From NCBI GenBank assembly GCA_036850595.1, contig CM072154.1, positions 18,855,330 to 18,919,329 on the forward strand: 64,000 nucleotides of DNA, written 5' to 3'. The notes beneath the pieces were generated by a model that saw only the letters and a list, made by a program, of their open reading frames with translations, ran no database searches and was not told the origin of the DNA. Each line of letters opens with the position of its first letter. The first letter of the stretch is position 1. The stretch is from Rhyacichthys aspro. Taxonomy: Eukaryota > Chordata > Actinopteri > Gobiiformes > Rhyacichthyidae. This document shows, piece by piece, positions 34,345 to 45,320 of the stretch. The position numbers and the translations under genes are program-made.

Positions 34345-37300
34345 TTGGTTACTTGTAACAGCATAAGGAGTTGAAAATGGAGAAATGAATGTCTATTATA
34401 ATGGCTGTGATTTTAGTAGCTCTGCAATGCATTCTCCATTTACTGTGGCATGAACAAATACAAGCAATCCAACCAAGATTTCAGGGTAAAAAAAAATATT
34501 CAGACTTACTTTGTGTATCCATGTAACCTGCAGCTTTATTAAATCTTCTTTTGAATCCTTCATTAAAAGTAAAACTCTCCTCGCTGTAGCATCGTGAAAA
34601 ACTCCCATCTTGTCTCTGTCTCCAGTGTCCTCCTCCTTCGCTCCGACTCATTCTTTTGTCATGTTCGCATTGTGCCATCCTCACCTGCTCAAATTAAATT
34701 TGTCTCACTCGAATGCAAATGGAATGGGATGATTCTGCATACAGCGAATCCTTTTAGAGGCCTATTATTTCTCTGGTAAACTGCTTTAGATGCAAGCCCA
34801 GACGCTCTAAAATGCCAGCCAGCAATTGAGAGCATGTTTGTGTGTGAATGGGGAGGAAGCAGGAACACTCGGCCATGGCAGAAACTAATGAGACATGCAT
34901 TGGTAATATGATTACAAAGTCAGTGAACGGTCTGGGCGCTGTGGTAGAGACATCTGCAGAGGACAAACTGGACACAGGGACACTCTGTTCAACTCGTGTG
35001 CTTTTCATCACCTGGATGTGAGTGACAGCCTATCCAAACGGAGAAGGTGAGGCGCCAAACAGTTGTCATTCAGGTAATGACAACATAAGGGAGCTGGATG
35101 TGGGATCATTTGAAACAAGTTGGGTTAAAAAAACGCTGTCTCAGGCCGTGTAGGTCAACACGTCCCGGGTTTGATCAGGATTTCATCTCAGCTACTGCTG
35201 GAGGATGAGATAAGAGACTTGTAAGTGCAGTGTGGGTGGAGAATAATTCTCACCTTCCTTTCTTAGCCCTGGGCTGTCAGAGTAACAAGTTTGGCACAAA
35301 CCACAATCCCTACACGCAACGTACATCTGCTCAAAGTCTGCAACAGAGCCTAGTGACAAAATGAGATCCTGAACCCACTTGGCGAGAGAGACTAATCAAA
35401 AACAACTTTTGTCCATGTTTGAATGCTATGCTTGCTCACCCACAGAGAAGCTTTTTAATGTTATTTTTGGAGCATCCAAATGGCTGCTATTAAGAATTTA
35501 ACAGGTCTCCCTTAAGTGTCACAACAAAAACATTCTCTCAGTGTTAAAAACTTCCCTAAAGTACAAACTATTACCAATCCAAAATAAAATGTATCCATGT
35601 GAAATGCTGCAAATTAGTACAATATTTATTTTCAGTGATATTTAGCATATAATGATTTGCTTGACAGGCTTGCACCATTGTTAACAAGCTTGTCACAAAT
35701 AATATAACCTTTTAAAATTATGTCTGACAACACCTGCTCATGGTTTTGCAAATATAAATATACAAAAAAAAGGTGTGCCCATGTTTTGTGGATGCTTTAC
35801 AAAACCTAAAACTGAATTTGGAGATTTATAACGGCTAAACTTGCCAGACAATGCTTTTAATGCCCAAGCATAATCTTTTTTTGAGTCATCTGTAGCTGCA
35901 AAGGACATCAACTTTGGTCTCCCTGTCCCATCCATCGCCTGCTTATAAAGAAAATAAGCACATTCAACAAAATCTGGTATTGGCACATATTAAAAATCCC
36001 CCTACATTTGTTGACTGAAACATTTGTATTCCATTTATCAGGGATTTGCAGAAACATCAGATACCAACAAAAATACTCAGAGACTTGTTTGCAAAATGAG
36101 AATGAAGTGTTTTATCAAACGTTTTGTGAAGTTTTTGTTTCAGAGGAGAAGACACAAATTGAGTGGACGGCTCGGCTAAACTCATCTGCCGCACTTTCCG
36201 AACTAATTAACAGGTTATTTCGGCTGGCTACTGTTTGCTAATGAGCAGGTGATGAGCCACTCTGGTGATCGAACAGACAAGAGAGATACTTCAACGTCAA
36301 TTTTTATTTTGCCAAAGCAGTTCTTTTGGTACGACTTTGTTCCTGCTGTGTGTGTTTTTTTTCTCATAATACACCACTCATAAATTATTCATGGTTCCTT
36401 CATTAAAACACCTCCATTTGCATAACACACCGGGCCGCCGTAAGATGCATTAGGGCTTTTGATCCTGGTGTACATGTCAAATAATTTAACACAGAAACAG
36501 AAGTGGACTGTAAAGACGTCGAGCAACTTGGAAGACTTTAAACATCTCCAGCTAAACTGATAATGGGTGCCGGGAAAAGTTAGAAGAAAAATGATCATGC
36601 TGAGATGTAAGTGGGTCAGAGTGGACCCCTTTGGAGCAGTAACCCATTTGAAGACGTAAATAAAGTTTGATAAAGGAGCTGTGGATTTCTCTGGTGGAAA
36701 CATGGCCGTGTGATTTATTCTTATAATTATTTTGATGAAGGGAGTGACATCAATTTGAGAATGACATCAGCACACATGAATAAATGATGATAAAGCCACT
36801 CCACGCTATTTTAATTTCGGTAAGACCAGTCCTCTGTTAACCTGCAACTATCTGACCACACACAGCATTTGTCAGGCTTTTAACGCCTCCCTTGTCCTAA
36901 TCAGGCTAATGAGCACAAATTGAGTGATAAAGGTTAGACTTGAAAGACACAGCCAGCAGCCAAGAACCCGGTCACTGCTCAAATTCATTCATATTTGTAG
37001 CTACAGCTCACTGTGATGAGGTTACTCTATATTACAACAATGACCTTAGCTCATACAGTACATCATACAAGAGGCTGAACCAGATCAATACGTGTCATCT
37101 CAGAGTCTGACAGTGGATTTCTCAGTTACACAGTGCATCTGTTCTTCTAACTTTACCACAGAGGCTAGATCCATACTACTGTGTCCATTTTAGAAAGAAA
37201 ACTGCATGTCTACATAGTGGCCACAAAACTCTGCTTCATTACTCTTTTAAAAATCACCACAGACTCCATTTCTGTCTGAAAACTAATGTGGGCAGTCTTT

Positions 37301-37475
37301 GATTAATTGTGTCTTAATCTTGTGATAATTGCTTTAAAAGTGATATCCTGGTTTGCAGTTAAAGACACTCTATTATAGCTTATTAGATTTTTTTTCTTAA
37401 TGAGACTCAATATCTTTTAAACCTGTGTGGATATTTTTAGCTTTTTTTATTTGACAATTTTAAAAAATAATGCTT
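34345..37475. other. Intergenic; candidate conserved non-coding patches
   Basis: No gene or recognised repeat. Stretches at about 36020-36260 and 36820-36960 contain clustered TAAT/ATTA homeodomain-type cores (ctaattaacagg, gctaatgagca) and are less degenerate-looking than their surroundings. Confidence 0.5.
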
Positions 37476-37611
37476 GGGGCACCTCAGTGGCTCACCTGGT
37501 AGAGCGCTTACAACATATTTGAACGACCAGGGTTCGGGTCCAGCTCGGGCTTTTCCTGTCTATCTCTTTGATCTCATAAAGGCAAAAAGACAATAAATAA
37601 ATAAGATAGAA
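37476..37611 (+). mobile_element. tRNA-derived SINE, internally deleted
   Basis: The head ggggcacctcagtggctcac, then ctggtagagcgc, resembles a tRNA with A box. gggttcgggtcc is the B box. The tail cttttcctgtctatctc...cataaaggcaaaaa matches a widespread percomorph SINE. Near-identical flanks (aaaaaataatgctt before, aaaaaatgctt after) look like a target-site duplication. A region between the tRNA head and the tail is missing relative to fuller copies. Confidence 0.75.
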
Positions 37612-39498
37612 GAAAAAATGCTTAAAAATAAAATCAAGGTTTAAATGCATGAATGTGGCCTTAGGATTCAGTGTGTAGTTATAGTAATTAAAATATAGAA
37701 ATATTAGATATAGATCCCTGAAGGTGTGCAATGAATATGGCACCAAGATTTTGGTAGATCCTTTAAATGATGCAAACAAACTTTTTTTGCTGTGTGCATC
37801 CCAAATATTTCCTTCATTACATGGTTTTAGGAAGTGGCCACAGCACAACTCTTAATGCAGATGGAGTTTTGTGATTCCCTGATCAACTTGTCTAAGAATC
37901 ACAATCTGTATGCCCCTAATCTTAACATATGAACCTGTCATTGTAAATTTAACGATTGTTTTAAAATACTGAAGGATGCATTTATGGTGCTGCATGAATT
38001 TTCAATCCATATTTTGGCCCAACATTACACAGAGCTGTAACTGTGTCCTTTAGAGGCAGGAACCACTAAAATGATTCAAATGATTTATTTAAAGGTTACA
38101 TCAAAACATTTGAGGTATTTTTCCATTGTGTATGTGTATGAGAACAAATAGTGCAAATGTCTTGTTTAGTTATTATTCCTATACAAACAGCCCAACCCCA
38201 GCTTTTAGCGTTTCAAACTCTTGCAGTCATTCTAACAATGTGTTTCATCAGGGTTTTGATTTCCTGGAGTTATGATGCCCTTTTTCTATCTCTGCTTTTT
38301 GTTTGCGAGAAAGCATAATGGATGGAAATGACAAGTAAAAAAATGGTAAATAAGGTGTCATTAGGCCGTAGATAATCTCACAATCGAGTCTGAAATCCTG
38401 GTGGAACGCTGGCATATTTGGTCCTTTCAACACACTGATTACTGTAATGGCTTTGTCCTGCACAAAGCTGAGGAAATGTTTGATCTTTTTGCATGCTGTG
38501 CACCATTCCCACCAAGCTTTCAAATACATTTGCACAAAATTGCATGGTTATGACAGCACTGCCAGCTTCCCCCCAAACGAAAGCTAACATTTTAAAGATA
38601 GTAAATTAATTTTAATGGTGCATTTAGTCTGTCATGCCGTCACTTCGATATTAAATTGACACAAATCTGGAGCATTAGTCACAATATTTCCTTATCATAG
38701 TCTTTTGTCATGATCATGTGACGCTTCCCTCAAGGCACAGTTCAAATATTACAATCTGTTTAATGTGTAAAGCTCACACTGATGGGGACTCATCCTGCTG
38801 CTGGGTTTTGGTTCAACAGCATGGATTTGCAAATTTGCTGCAAATGAAATGGTGCTGTTAAAAATGAATGACAGCGACTGTAACCAGGAGTAAGCAAGAC
38901 ACAGACACATCTAATTCTCATGGTTTATGCTCTAAGCTGATAAAAGCTGTTGTCAAGTGTGTGTTTGACAGTTTATTTGGAAGTCGTTAATGTAATCATT
39001 TTGCAGTTGATCTTTGAGCTGTAACTTTTGTCTGCCTCACGTTTTGTTAAGATTTAGTCAAAGCAGGATTTACACAAAGCAGTGGCAGTAAAGACAGCTT
39101 TGTCATTTGTTCCTTTTGATTTGATTGTTCTGAAGTTAATTATGAACCAGATGTGGAAAAATATGTAGAAACAATAAATGAGACAAAGCCAAATAAGATC
39201 GGTGAACGATAATTAACAAATACTATATGTGTATACCTTGTACGACAGCTCTGTGCTTATTGTTTTCTATGTAATTTTTGGCAATAATGTGTTTTAATTG
39301 TTTTTTTTTTCCCATCTTGCTGTTGCCAAGTGATGTAATCAAGTAATTTGATGGACAGGCCACTAAATTAAACTGGTTTCTTATATAGGAAACAGGATAT
39401 AGGAAAATAAACAAAAATGTCTAATGTTGATGTTTTGATACAAGACAGAGCCAAGCACAGTTGTCCACTATCCTGTAACATATTTATTTATTTATTTT
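37612..39498. other. Intergenic, no gene seen
   Basis: AT-rich unique-looking sequence. Open frames on both strands are short and match no family I recognise. Confidence 0.6.
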
Positions 39499-39655
39499 CA
39501 TTCATTTTCTTCTATTTATTCCAGTAAGGCTTTAGCAGCTGACCGGAGCCTATCCCAGCAGTTCTGGGCCTGAGGCGGTGTACACTCTGGACAGTGGCCA
39601 GTTAGGCACACACATATTTAGTCCACTGTAAACAGCTGAATAAACTGGGACGAGC
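39499..39655 (-). mobile_element. L2-type LINE 3' end, degraded, reverse orientation
   Basis: cattcattttcttctattta, ggagcctatcccagcagttctg, ggcctgaggcggtgtacac, tctggacagtggccagttag and gcacacacatatttagtcc follow the order of the reverse complement of the same 3'-end family as 34124-34344. Old and diverged. Confidence 0.65.
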
Positions 39656-40863
39656 AGGTTCTAACGTCAAACCTCACCCGCTGAGTTAGATTTGACATCT
39701 CTGTCCACGAGTTAAAGTCAGGGACACTGAGTTCAACTTGTCTGGGCTCATAATTCTAAAGTCCTTATAACTTTTCACACTCGGGCGGCTGTTCGCTCCC
39801 GTAAGGAACTGTACCCTCTGCATCTCTCAGTCTAAATCACCTCGTTTCATTTCCCTACATTATCCTCGATCACACCTTATATCTCCCGTTTGACTTCACA
39901 AAACCTAATTTGCCCTCCAATGTCTCAGCGCCACGCAGCGAGACACAACAGGGGTGCCCCTTTCTCAATTAGTGGTCAGTCATCCTCCTCTGGAATCCAT
40001 CAGAGCCTGTCTCGCTCGCGTTGATTCGCACTTCAGCTTTCCCCTTAACTCCACATTTTCCGCCTGAGAAGAATCTCTCCTGACATGTATGATTACTAGA
40101 AAGCCTCTCAATGTCCTTTCCCATCATACTTATTCAGCTGTGATGGAGCCTAATTCTGCTCTATATAGACGGCAGAGTGTGAAATTCACTCTTTGCTCTG
40201 TGTCATTTACTGCATGTGGATGGGTATGTTTGCAAGCCCAGGCTGCAATTTTCACTCTGTAAGCCCGTTTTTCTACCTTCGATTCGCCGGTGCGTGAAAA
40301 AGGGCCCTGAAGTCTGAATGACGACTGTGTATAAACATTTAATGAACATGGTGTTTTGGTGTCCCAACGCCAAGAGCTCGCACTTACGCCAACGCTGGGC
40401 CAAAAGGTCTCCCTGAATCTTTTGTCTTGTCACCATTAAAGTGAAATCCAGCAGTGAGAATTTAGCGTTTGAGCACTTTTACTCTTTTAACACCTCCAAC
40501 AGCTTTTTCAGTCATTAATATGTGATGCTTTCTTAGATGAATATGTTCACTTAGAGGTCAGAACCTACTAGATACTAAAGTACCCACAGTGGGACACTCA
40601 TTATAAAGAAGAATGGCACTGAGGACCTGTCCAGACCTTGCATTAAACTCTGCATAGAGTGAAGAGATAGTCTTGAAGTAATACTACAAACTCTGTCCCC
40701 TGGGCTGATGGTCACGTAGGCCACATTTAGGCCAATTGTGAAAAGTGTCCTGGTTCACATTGAAAGATCTCAAAGTGCACCAATGTTGTCTGGTTATAAT
40801 TATATTGTGATTACATAGATAACAAATCAATTTAATGCATTTGTCACAAGAAAGTTGATGATA
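39656..40863. other. Intergenic, no gene seen
   Basis: Moderately GC-richer sequence around 39780-40150. No supported exon or repeat family. Confidence 0.5.
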
Positions 40864-41450
40864 CAGTGGTCCCTCGTTTATCGCGGGGGTTACGTTCCAA
40901 AAATAACCCGCAATAGGCGAAATCCACGAAGTAGTCAGCTTTATTTTTTACAATTATTATATATGTCTTAAGGCTGTAAAACCCCTCACACACTTTATAC
41001 ACTTTTCAGACACGCATTTCTCTCTTGTTTAAACACTCTCAAAGTTCAAACCTTAGCATCTTCCTCTGCCTTTTGGGTGCGACCGCAGGTGCCTTTGTCG
41101 GTGCAGAACGTTTCGTCGACATTGTGGGTTTTGTCGGGAGAAAACTTACAAACATACAGCACTTCAGAGTCACACTGCTAGATCGAACATTTATGTAAAT
41201 TTGGCCGAACGCATTCTGTACTGTACAGGAGACACGGCACGGAGGAGACTGATTGACAATGGTCTACAGTCCCTTAGCCAATCAGGACGCAGAACACAAT
41301 GTGTGAGTTCTCCCTTAGCCAATCAGGACGCAGAACACAATGCGCGTTCATAGGCTGTAAAAAAAAAAAAAGCATGCAAAATTGCACTAAAAAAATCTGC
41401 GAAACAGTGAGGTCGCAAAAGGTGAACCAAGTTATAGCGAGGGACCACTG
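40864..41450. mobile_element. Non-autonomous Tigger/pogo-like DNA transposon (MITE)
   Basis: The element begins cagtggtccctcgtttatcg and ends tatagcgagggaccactg. The outer 13 bp are perfect terminal inverted repeats, and a TA target duplication flanks both sides (40862-40863, 41451-41452). The cagtggtccctcg terminus and TA duplication are typical of the Tc1/mariner-superfamily Tigger/pogo group. At 587 bp with no transposase frame it cannot move on its own. It contains a 31-bp direct duplication at 41271-41301 and 41312-41342. Confidence 0.85.
41271..41342. repeat. 31-bp direct duplication inside the MITE
   Basis: cccttagccaatcaggacgc plus agaacacaatg occurs at 41271-41301 and again at 41312-41342, with a 41-bp period. 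The identity of the copies suggests a recent duplication or an ancestral feature of this subfamily. The unit contains a CCAAT core. Confidence 0.85.
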
Positions 41451-41452
41451 TA

Positions 41453-42772
41453 CTTCCTAATGTATTTCTTACATTATAATAAAGACTTCACTCCTTCTAC
41501 TCCTATAATATTAAGATAAGAACAAGCATTGTAAACTAACATACACCCCAATCTCAACACATGTAATTGTTTATGTTAATTGCCTGTGACTTTGCAATTC
41601 AAGGCATTAAAGTAAAAAAAAGAAAAAAGAAAAAAGTAAATTAGCATACACATCAGATAATTGTGTCTATTATGTTTCTCAACAGTAGAGACATGTTAAT
41701 ACTACAGGTGACAAAGGTCTGAGGACAAGAATTTTTATAACATATGCCTTAAAATGGTGCACCAAATTGCAGAATAACCCACAAGGCAAGTGATATAATA
41801 TATTTTTACCAGCAAACATGTCCAGGTTTTCCAGTTTGTGTCTAGAAACTGGAAAATGACTCATCCCAGCTTTTTTTTACATTATCACCATCCCCATACA
41901 ACCCTATTTAAAAACCAAAGCTATTCTGTCAACTGGGCAACATGTTTGAAAAAGTAAGTTTGCCTTCCTATTTCCTGTTAAAGTACATGAAAGCTGCTTT
42001 TCCTCTGAGACTAATTTTGTCCTGTCTGCTGCTACTGTCCCCAAACTGAGATAGAAAATAAACCCAGTCTGCAAAATATATGAGAGCAACTACTTTTATT
42101 TTGTGCTGCATATTGGATTTATCAAACAACAGGTATATTTGTTATGGAAAAGCTTCTTTCCAAGGATACATTTTGCTCTGTTGCATTTTGCAGTGTTGTG
42201 TTCACCGTCGAGAAACTCATAAGGAGAAATTTTATAACTCTGAATAAGCGCCAGAGCAAAGCTGCACAAGGATCCTATTAAATATAATGAATTACCAGCT
42301 GCCTGCTACTGTACATGGCAGGAGAATAGGGTTGTGTGTTTTTTCATCTCGTAGATGATAATGAAAAAGATGAATGAAGCTGCTAAATCCTATTGTCATT
42401 TCTATTATCTTTTATTGAAGGACCATGTGTTTTCATCTCCAGACAGTAGCAACCCAGTGGTGCATTTACTATACTGAGCAGAGTATGATCTGAAAACAAC
42501 AGCTCGTAAAACTGCACTGAGAGAGAGAAGTATCAGATACAGCAGTATCTACACTGGTCTCGTTTATATTTTACCAAGAAGCAACCTTCAGTGTTTCTGA
42601 AATCTTTAAATGTTATTTTGGGCCCATTCTGTGACAAATATCCATGATATTAAAACTATAAATAAATAACATTGAACTGTTACATGCCTATTGTCTGTAG
42701 GTAGATGTTTTTACATTGTGGACAATGAAGTCCTAGGACTCACCGTTAGAGATCATGAGAATAATGCGCGTT
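41453..42772. other. Intergenic, no gene seen
   Basis: AT-rich, with an A-rich run near 41613-41640. No supported exon or known repeat. Confidence 0.55.
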
Positions 42773-42919
42773 ATGGCTCAAATAGAGGCAGCAGAAATAG
42801 GCCAATGCACAGGACCCTAGCAGAGTTTAGTCTCCACTCGTGAACAAATGATGTCTGTGAATCTGGTGCCGCTGTGACAGTGGCACAGAGAGTCTGTGGA
42901 AGGATCTGAACTCTCTACC
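42773..42919 (+). repeat. Unclassified dispersed repeat, copy 1
   Basis: Shares with 49175-49358, in the same orientation, the series ggctcaaataga, gcagcag/gcagcaac, aggccaat/aggccgat, gtctccact, gtgaacaaatgatgtctgtg against gtaaacaaatggcgtctgtg, gccgctgt, agagtct, and a ctctttac/ctctctac end. Both copies are diverged. I do not recognise the family. Confidence 0.6.
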
Positions 42920-43957
42920 TGCAAAAAAGGCAGTTCTCCTTGAATAAACAATAGTCCCAGTTAGAGTTTGATCATTTTGGAAGTCAGCTTTTAGACTTTC
43001 TCTGTCTGTCCATGAAGTAAATAGTAATACAATGTTTTGTGAAGGACTCAACAAATCCTTCACAAAGCAAATGGTTCACTAATGGTTCTAATAAAGTCTG
43101 TAAAATCATAACAAATATACTCCATTATCCCTCTTTAGACCACTGTAAATAGTATATTCTGCATGTATTTTTCTAAGCACTCAAAACACATTTGAACTGT
43201 AAACGCCAGCATTACTGGAAATGCTGCTCACCTGTGGAGGCACTGCCACCTCATTCTGTGAAGTGTCAGAGTGACACGAACTGTATACACAGAGAAAATG
43301 GTGGAAAATGATGCTCTACACAAGCACCAGACACTAACTAAAGATGAAGCAGCACTTATACGTATACCGTATATTGTGAAGGTTTATTTTCCAAAGGCGT
43401 TAATCCTATTCCTCACACTCTTGGACTGGCACAGTCTGTGTTTCTCTGATTTGATTTTTTTACTGTGACAAAGCAGAATCTGTTATCGCTGTCTCCTCTG
43501 TGACATCACTCTTTTTAGTCAGAGCGAATCATAGACTGTGATCAATCAGTGAGAGCGAGGATCCCCCGATTCAAGCACGACACTTATCAGACCAACTGTA
43601 ATTTTAAGCATGCATTATTCAACAGCACTGTGATGGCTAGGGATGATTTACATTGGGCAAAAGCAGTGGCGGGGCAATAACAGACATGTCCAAGAGAGCT
43701 GCGAGGTAATATCTCAGCGGGTGACCACAGACATCAATTTTGTAAAACTTTGCATTGAAAACAAATCAAATGTATAAATAAAATATATATGTGTACGAAC
43801 ACAAAGCAAACAATATCCAGGTCTAGGGAAGAGGTTGAAGTTAAATGGGGTCATGGGTCATTAGAATATTGAAAATCAACACCAGAAGTAGTAATGTAAT
43901 AAATAATAAATGTTTGTGTAAATGCATATTTCACATCTTTCTTCTTTTTCCACGGAT
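42920..43957. other. Intergenic, no gene seen
   Basis: AT-rich sequence without supported exons, RNA genes or recognised repeats. Confidence 0.55.
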
Positions 43958-44254
43958 CTTGGGGTTTAGTCGTGGGAGCAGCAGTCTAAGCAGAGATGCT
44001 CAGACTTCTCACAAACACTTCCCTCAGCTCTCCCAAATACTGAGAAACAAAGACGTAGCCTGAGGCCAGTCAGTTGCCCCCATGGTGGAGTTCAGGGATC
44101 ATCTGAAAACAGATACCCCAGCCACCTCAGCTGCCTCCTGTCCATGTGGAGGAGCTGGTACTTTAAGCTCCTCCTGGGACACTGAGATCCTGAACCAATC
44201 TCTACCTGTGTCCAGGCACTCTGCGGAGAAAGCTAATTATGGGAGCTTGTACTA
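43958..44254. mobile_element. Teleost non-LTR retrotransposon fragment, degraded
   Basis: The order cttggggtttagtcgtggga, gcagcagtctaagcagagat, gaaaacagataccccagcca, cctcagctgcctcctgtcca, tgtggaggagctggtacttt, agctcctcctgggacactga and ctctgcggagaaagctaatt follows a very common fish repeat derived from a LINE coding region. No intact frame remains. I do not assert a family name. Confidence 0.65.
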
Positions 44255-45130
44255 GTTTTGTATTTAATAAAAATAACAAGGACTGTTTGCCTTGTCAAGT
44301 GAGTGGGGGTTATACATGACAAAACCTGTTATGTTGAGTAACTTACCAAAACATATAGTGAGCTGTTCGGTCCCAGAAGTAATCAAAACATGGACAGTGT
44401 TGTGCAAATGTCTTGAATTACTTTTAAAAAACACCACATTTTGAATCTCAAATACAAATACTAGAGAGCTAGAGTTTTTGTATTTGATTCGATGTATCAG
44501 CATGAAAGCAGCAGAAGGCCATATAGTCAACGTTTTCAGCCATGGCCCTCTCTTTTCCCATAATGAACTGATGGAAGAAAGAGTGCTTTTCAGGGACTGT
44601 CGGCTGCAAACAAATAAAGGCTATCATCTTGTATATGTAAGAACTAACCCTCACGCTGTTGACCCCAGCCAGTCAAGGCCTGTGACTTCTTTTCCACTTG
44701 GTGACAGACTCATCTTTGACTTTAGTTCATTTCAGCACGACTCTTCATGGCGTATGTTCTGATGACAAAGTAGGCTCCAGGAAGCCCCTCGCTGTTCAGA
44801 CTCTCTCAGACAGCCTCTGACCTGTTAGTGATTCATCTGGTGTCACAGCTGATCTCCTGTGAAAAAGGTCCCACAGCGGGGCACCTCACCAAGAAAGTCC
44901 ATGTGTCACAGACAGTGTCATCACTCTGGGCTTTTTATAAAGGGGCATATGAAGCTAATTAGGTGACATTCATCACTAAGATCACAAATACAGATGGACT
45001 CCAAAGTGCTTATTGACTCCCACAAACTAACAACCATATGAAGTCTGTGATTATACAAAGAAAGAAAGAAAAATATGAGAAAGAAAGATGCCTTGCCTAC
45101 CATGTAATAATACAATGTCTTGTAAAATCA
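44255..45130. other. Intergenic, no gene seen
   Basis: Contains a short GAAA-rich run near 45057-45085. Nothing coding is supported. Confidence 0.55.
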
Positions 45131-45320
45131 AATTCATTTTATTCATTTAGCCCAATGTCACATAACAGTTGCCTTAATGTGCTTCACCAGGACAAAAGGC
45201 AGCAAACAGACAAACAGGCCGAACTAGAAACATCCCCTGCCCTTTGCCCCTCCATCAGGGTGAGGAAAACTTCAAAAACCTCAGGGAGAAGTACAGGACG
45301 GACAGACCAGGACATAGATG
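45131..45320 (+). mobile_element. Common teleost dispersed repeat ('tttagcccaat' family), degraded
   Basis: attcattttattcatttagc, ccaatgtcacataacagt, catcccctgccctttgcccc, tcagggtgaggaaaacttc and aaaaacctcagggagaagta follow the order of a repeat seen widely in fish genomes (tatagcccaatatcac...cctcagggag). The chance open frame 45038-45370 runs through it and is not a gene. Confidence 0.6.

Noticed and set aside
37476..37560. Functional tRNA gene
   Set aside because: It has A- and B-box-like sequence, but the cloverleaf cannot be completed and the 3' part is the tail of a known SINE type.
37492..37848. 118-codon minus-strand open frame
   Set aside because: It overlaps the SINE at 37476-37611 and is low-complexity Phe/Tyr/Leu-rich, as expected for the complement of AT-rich DNA.
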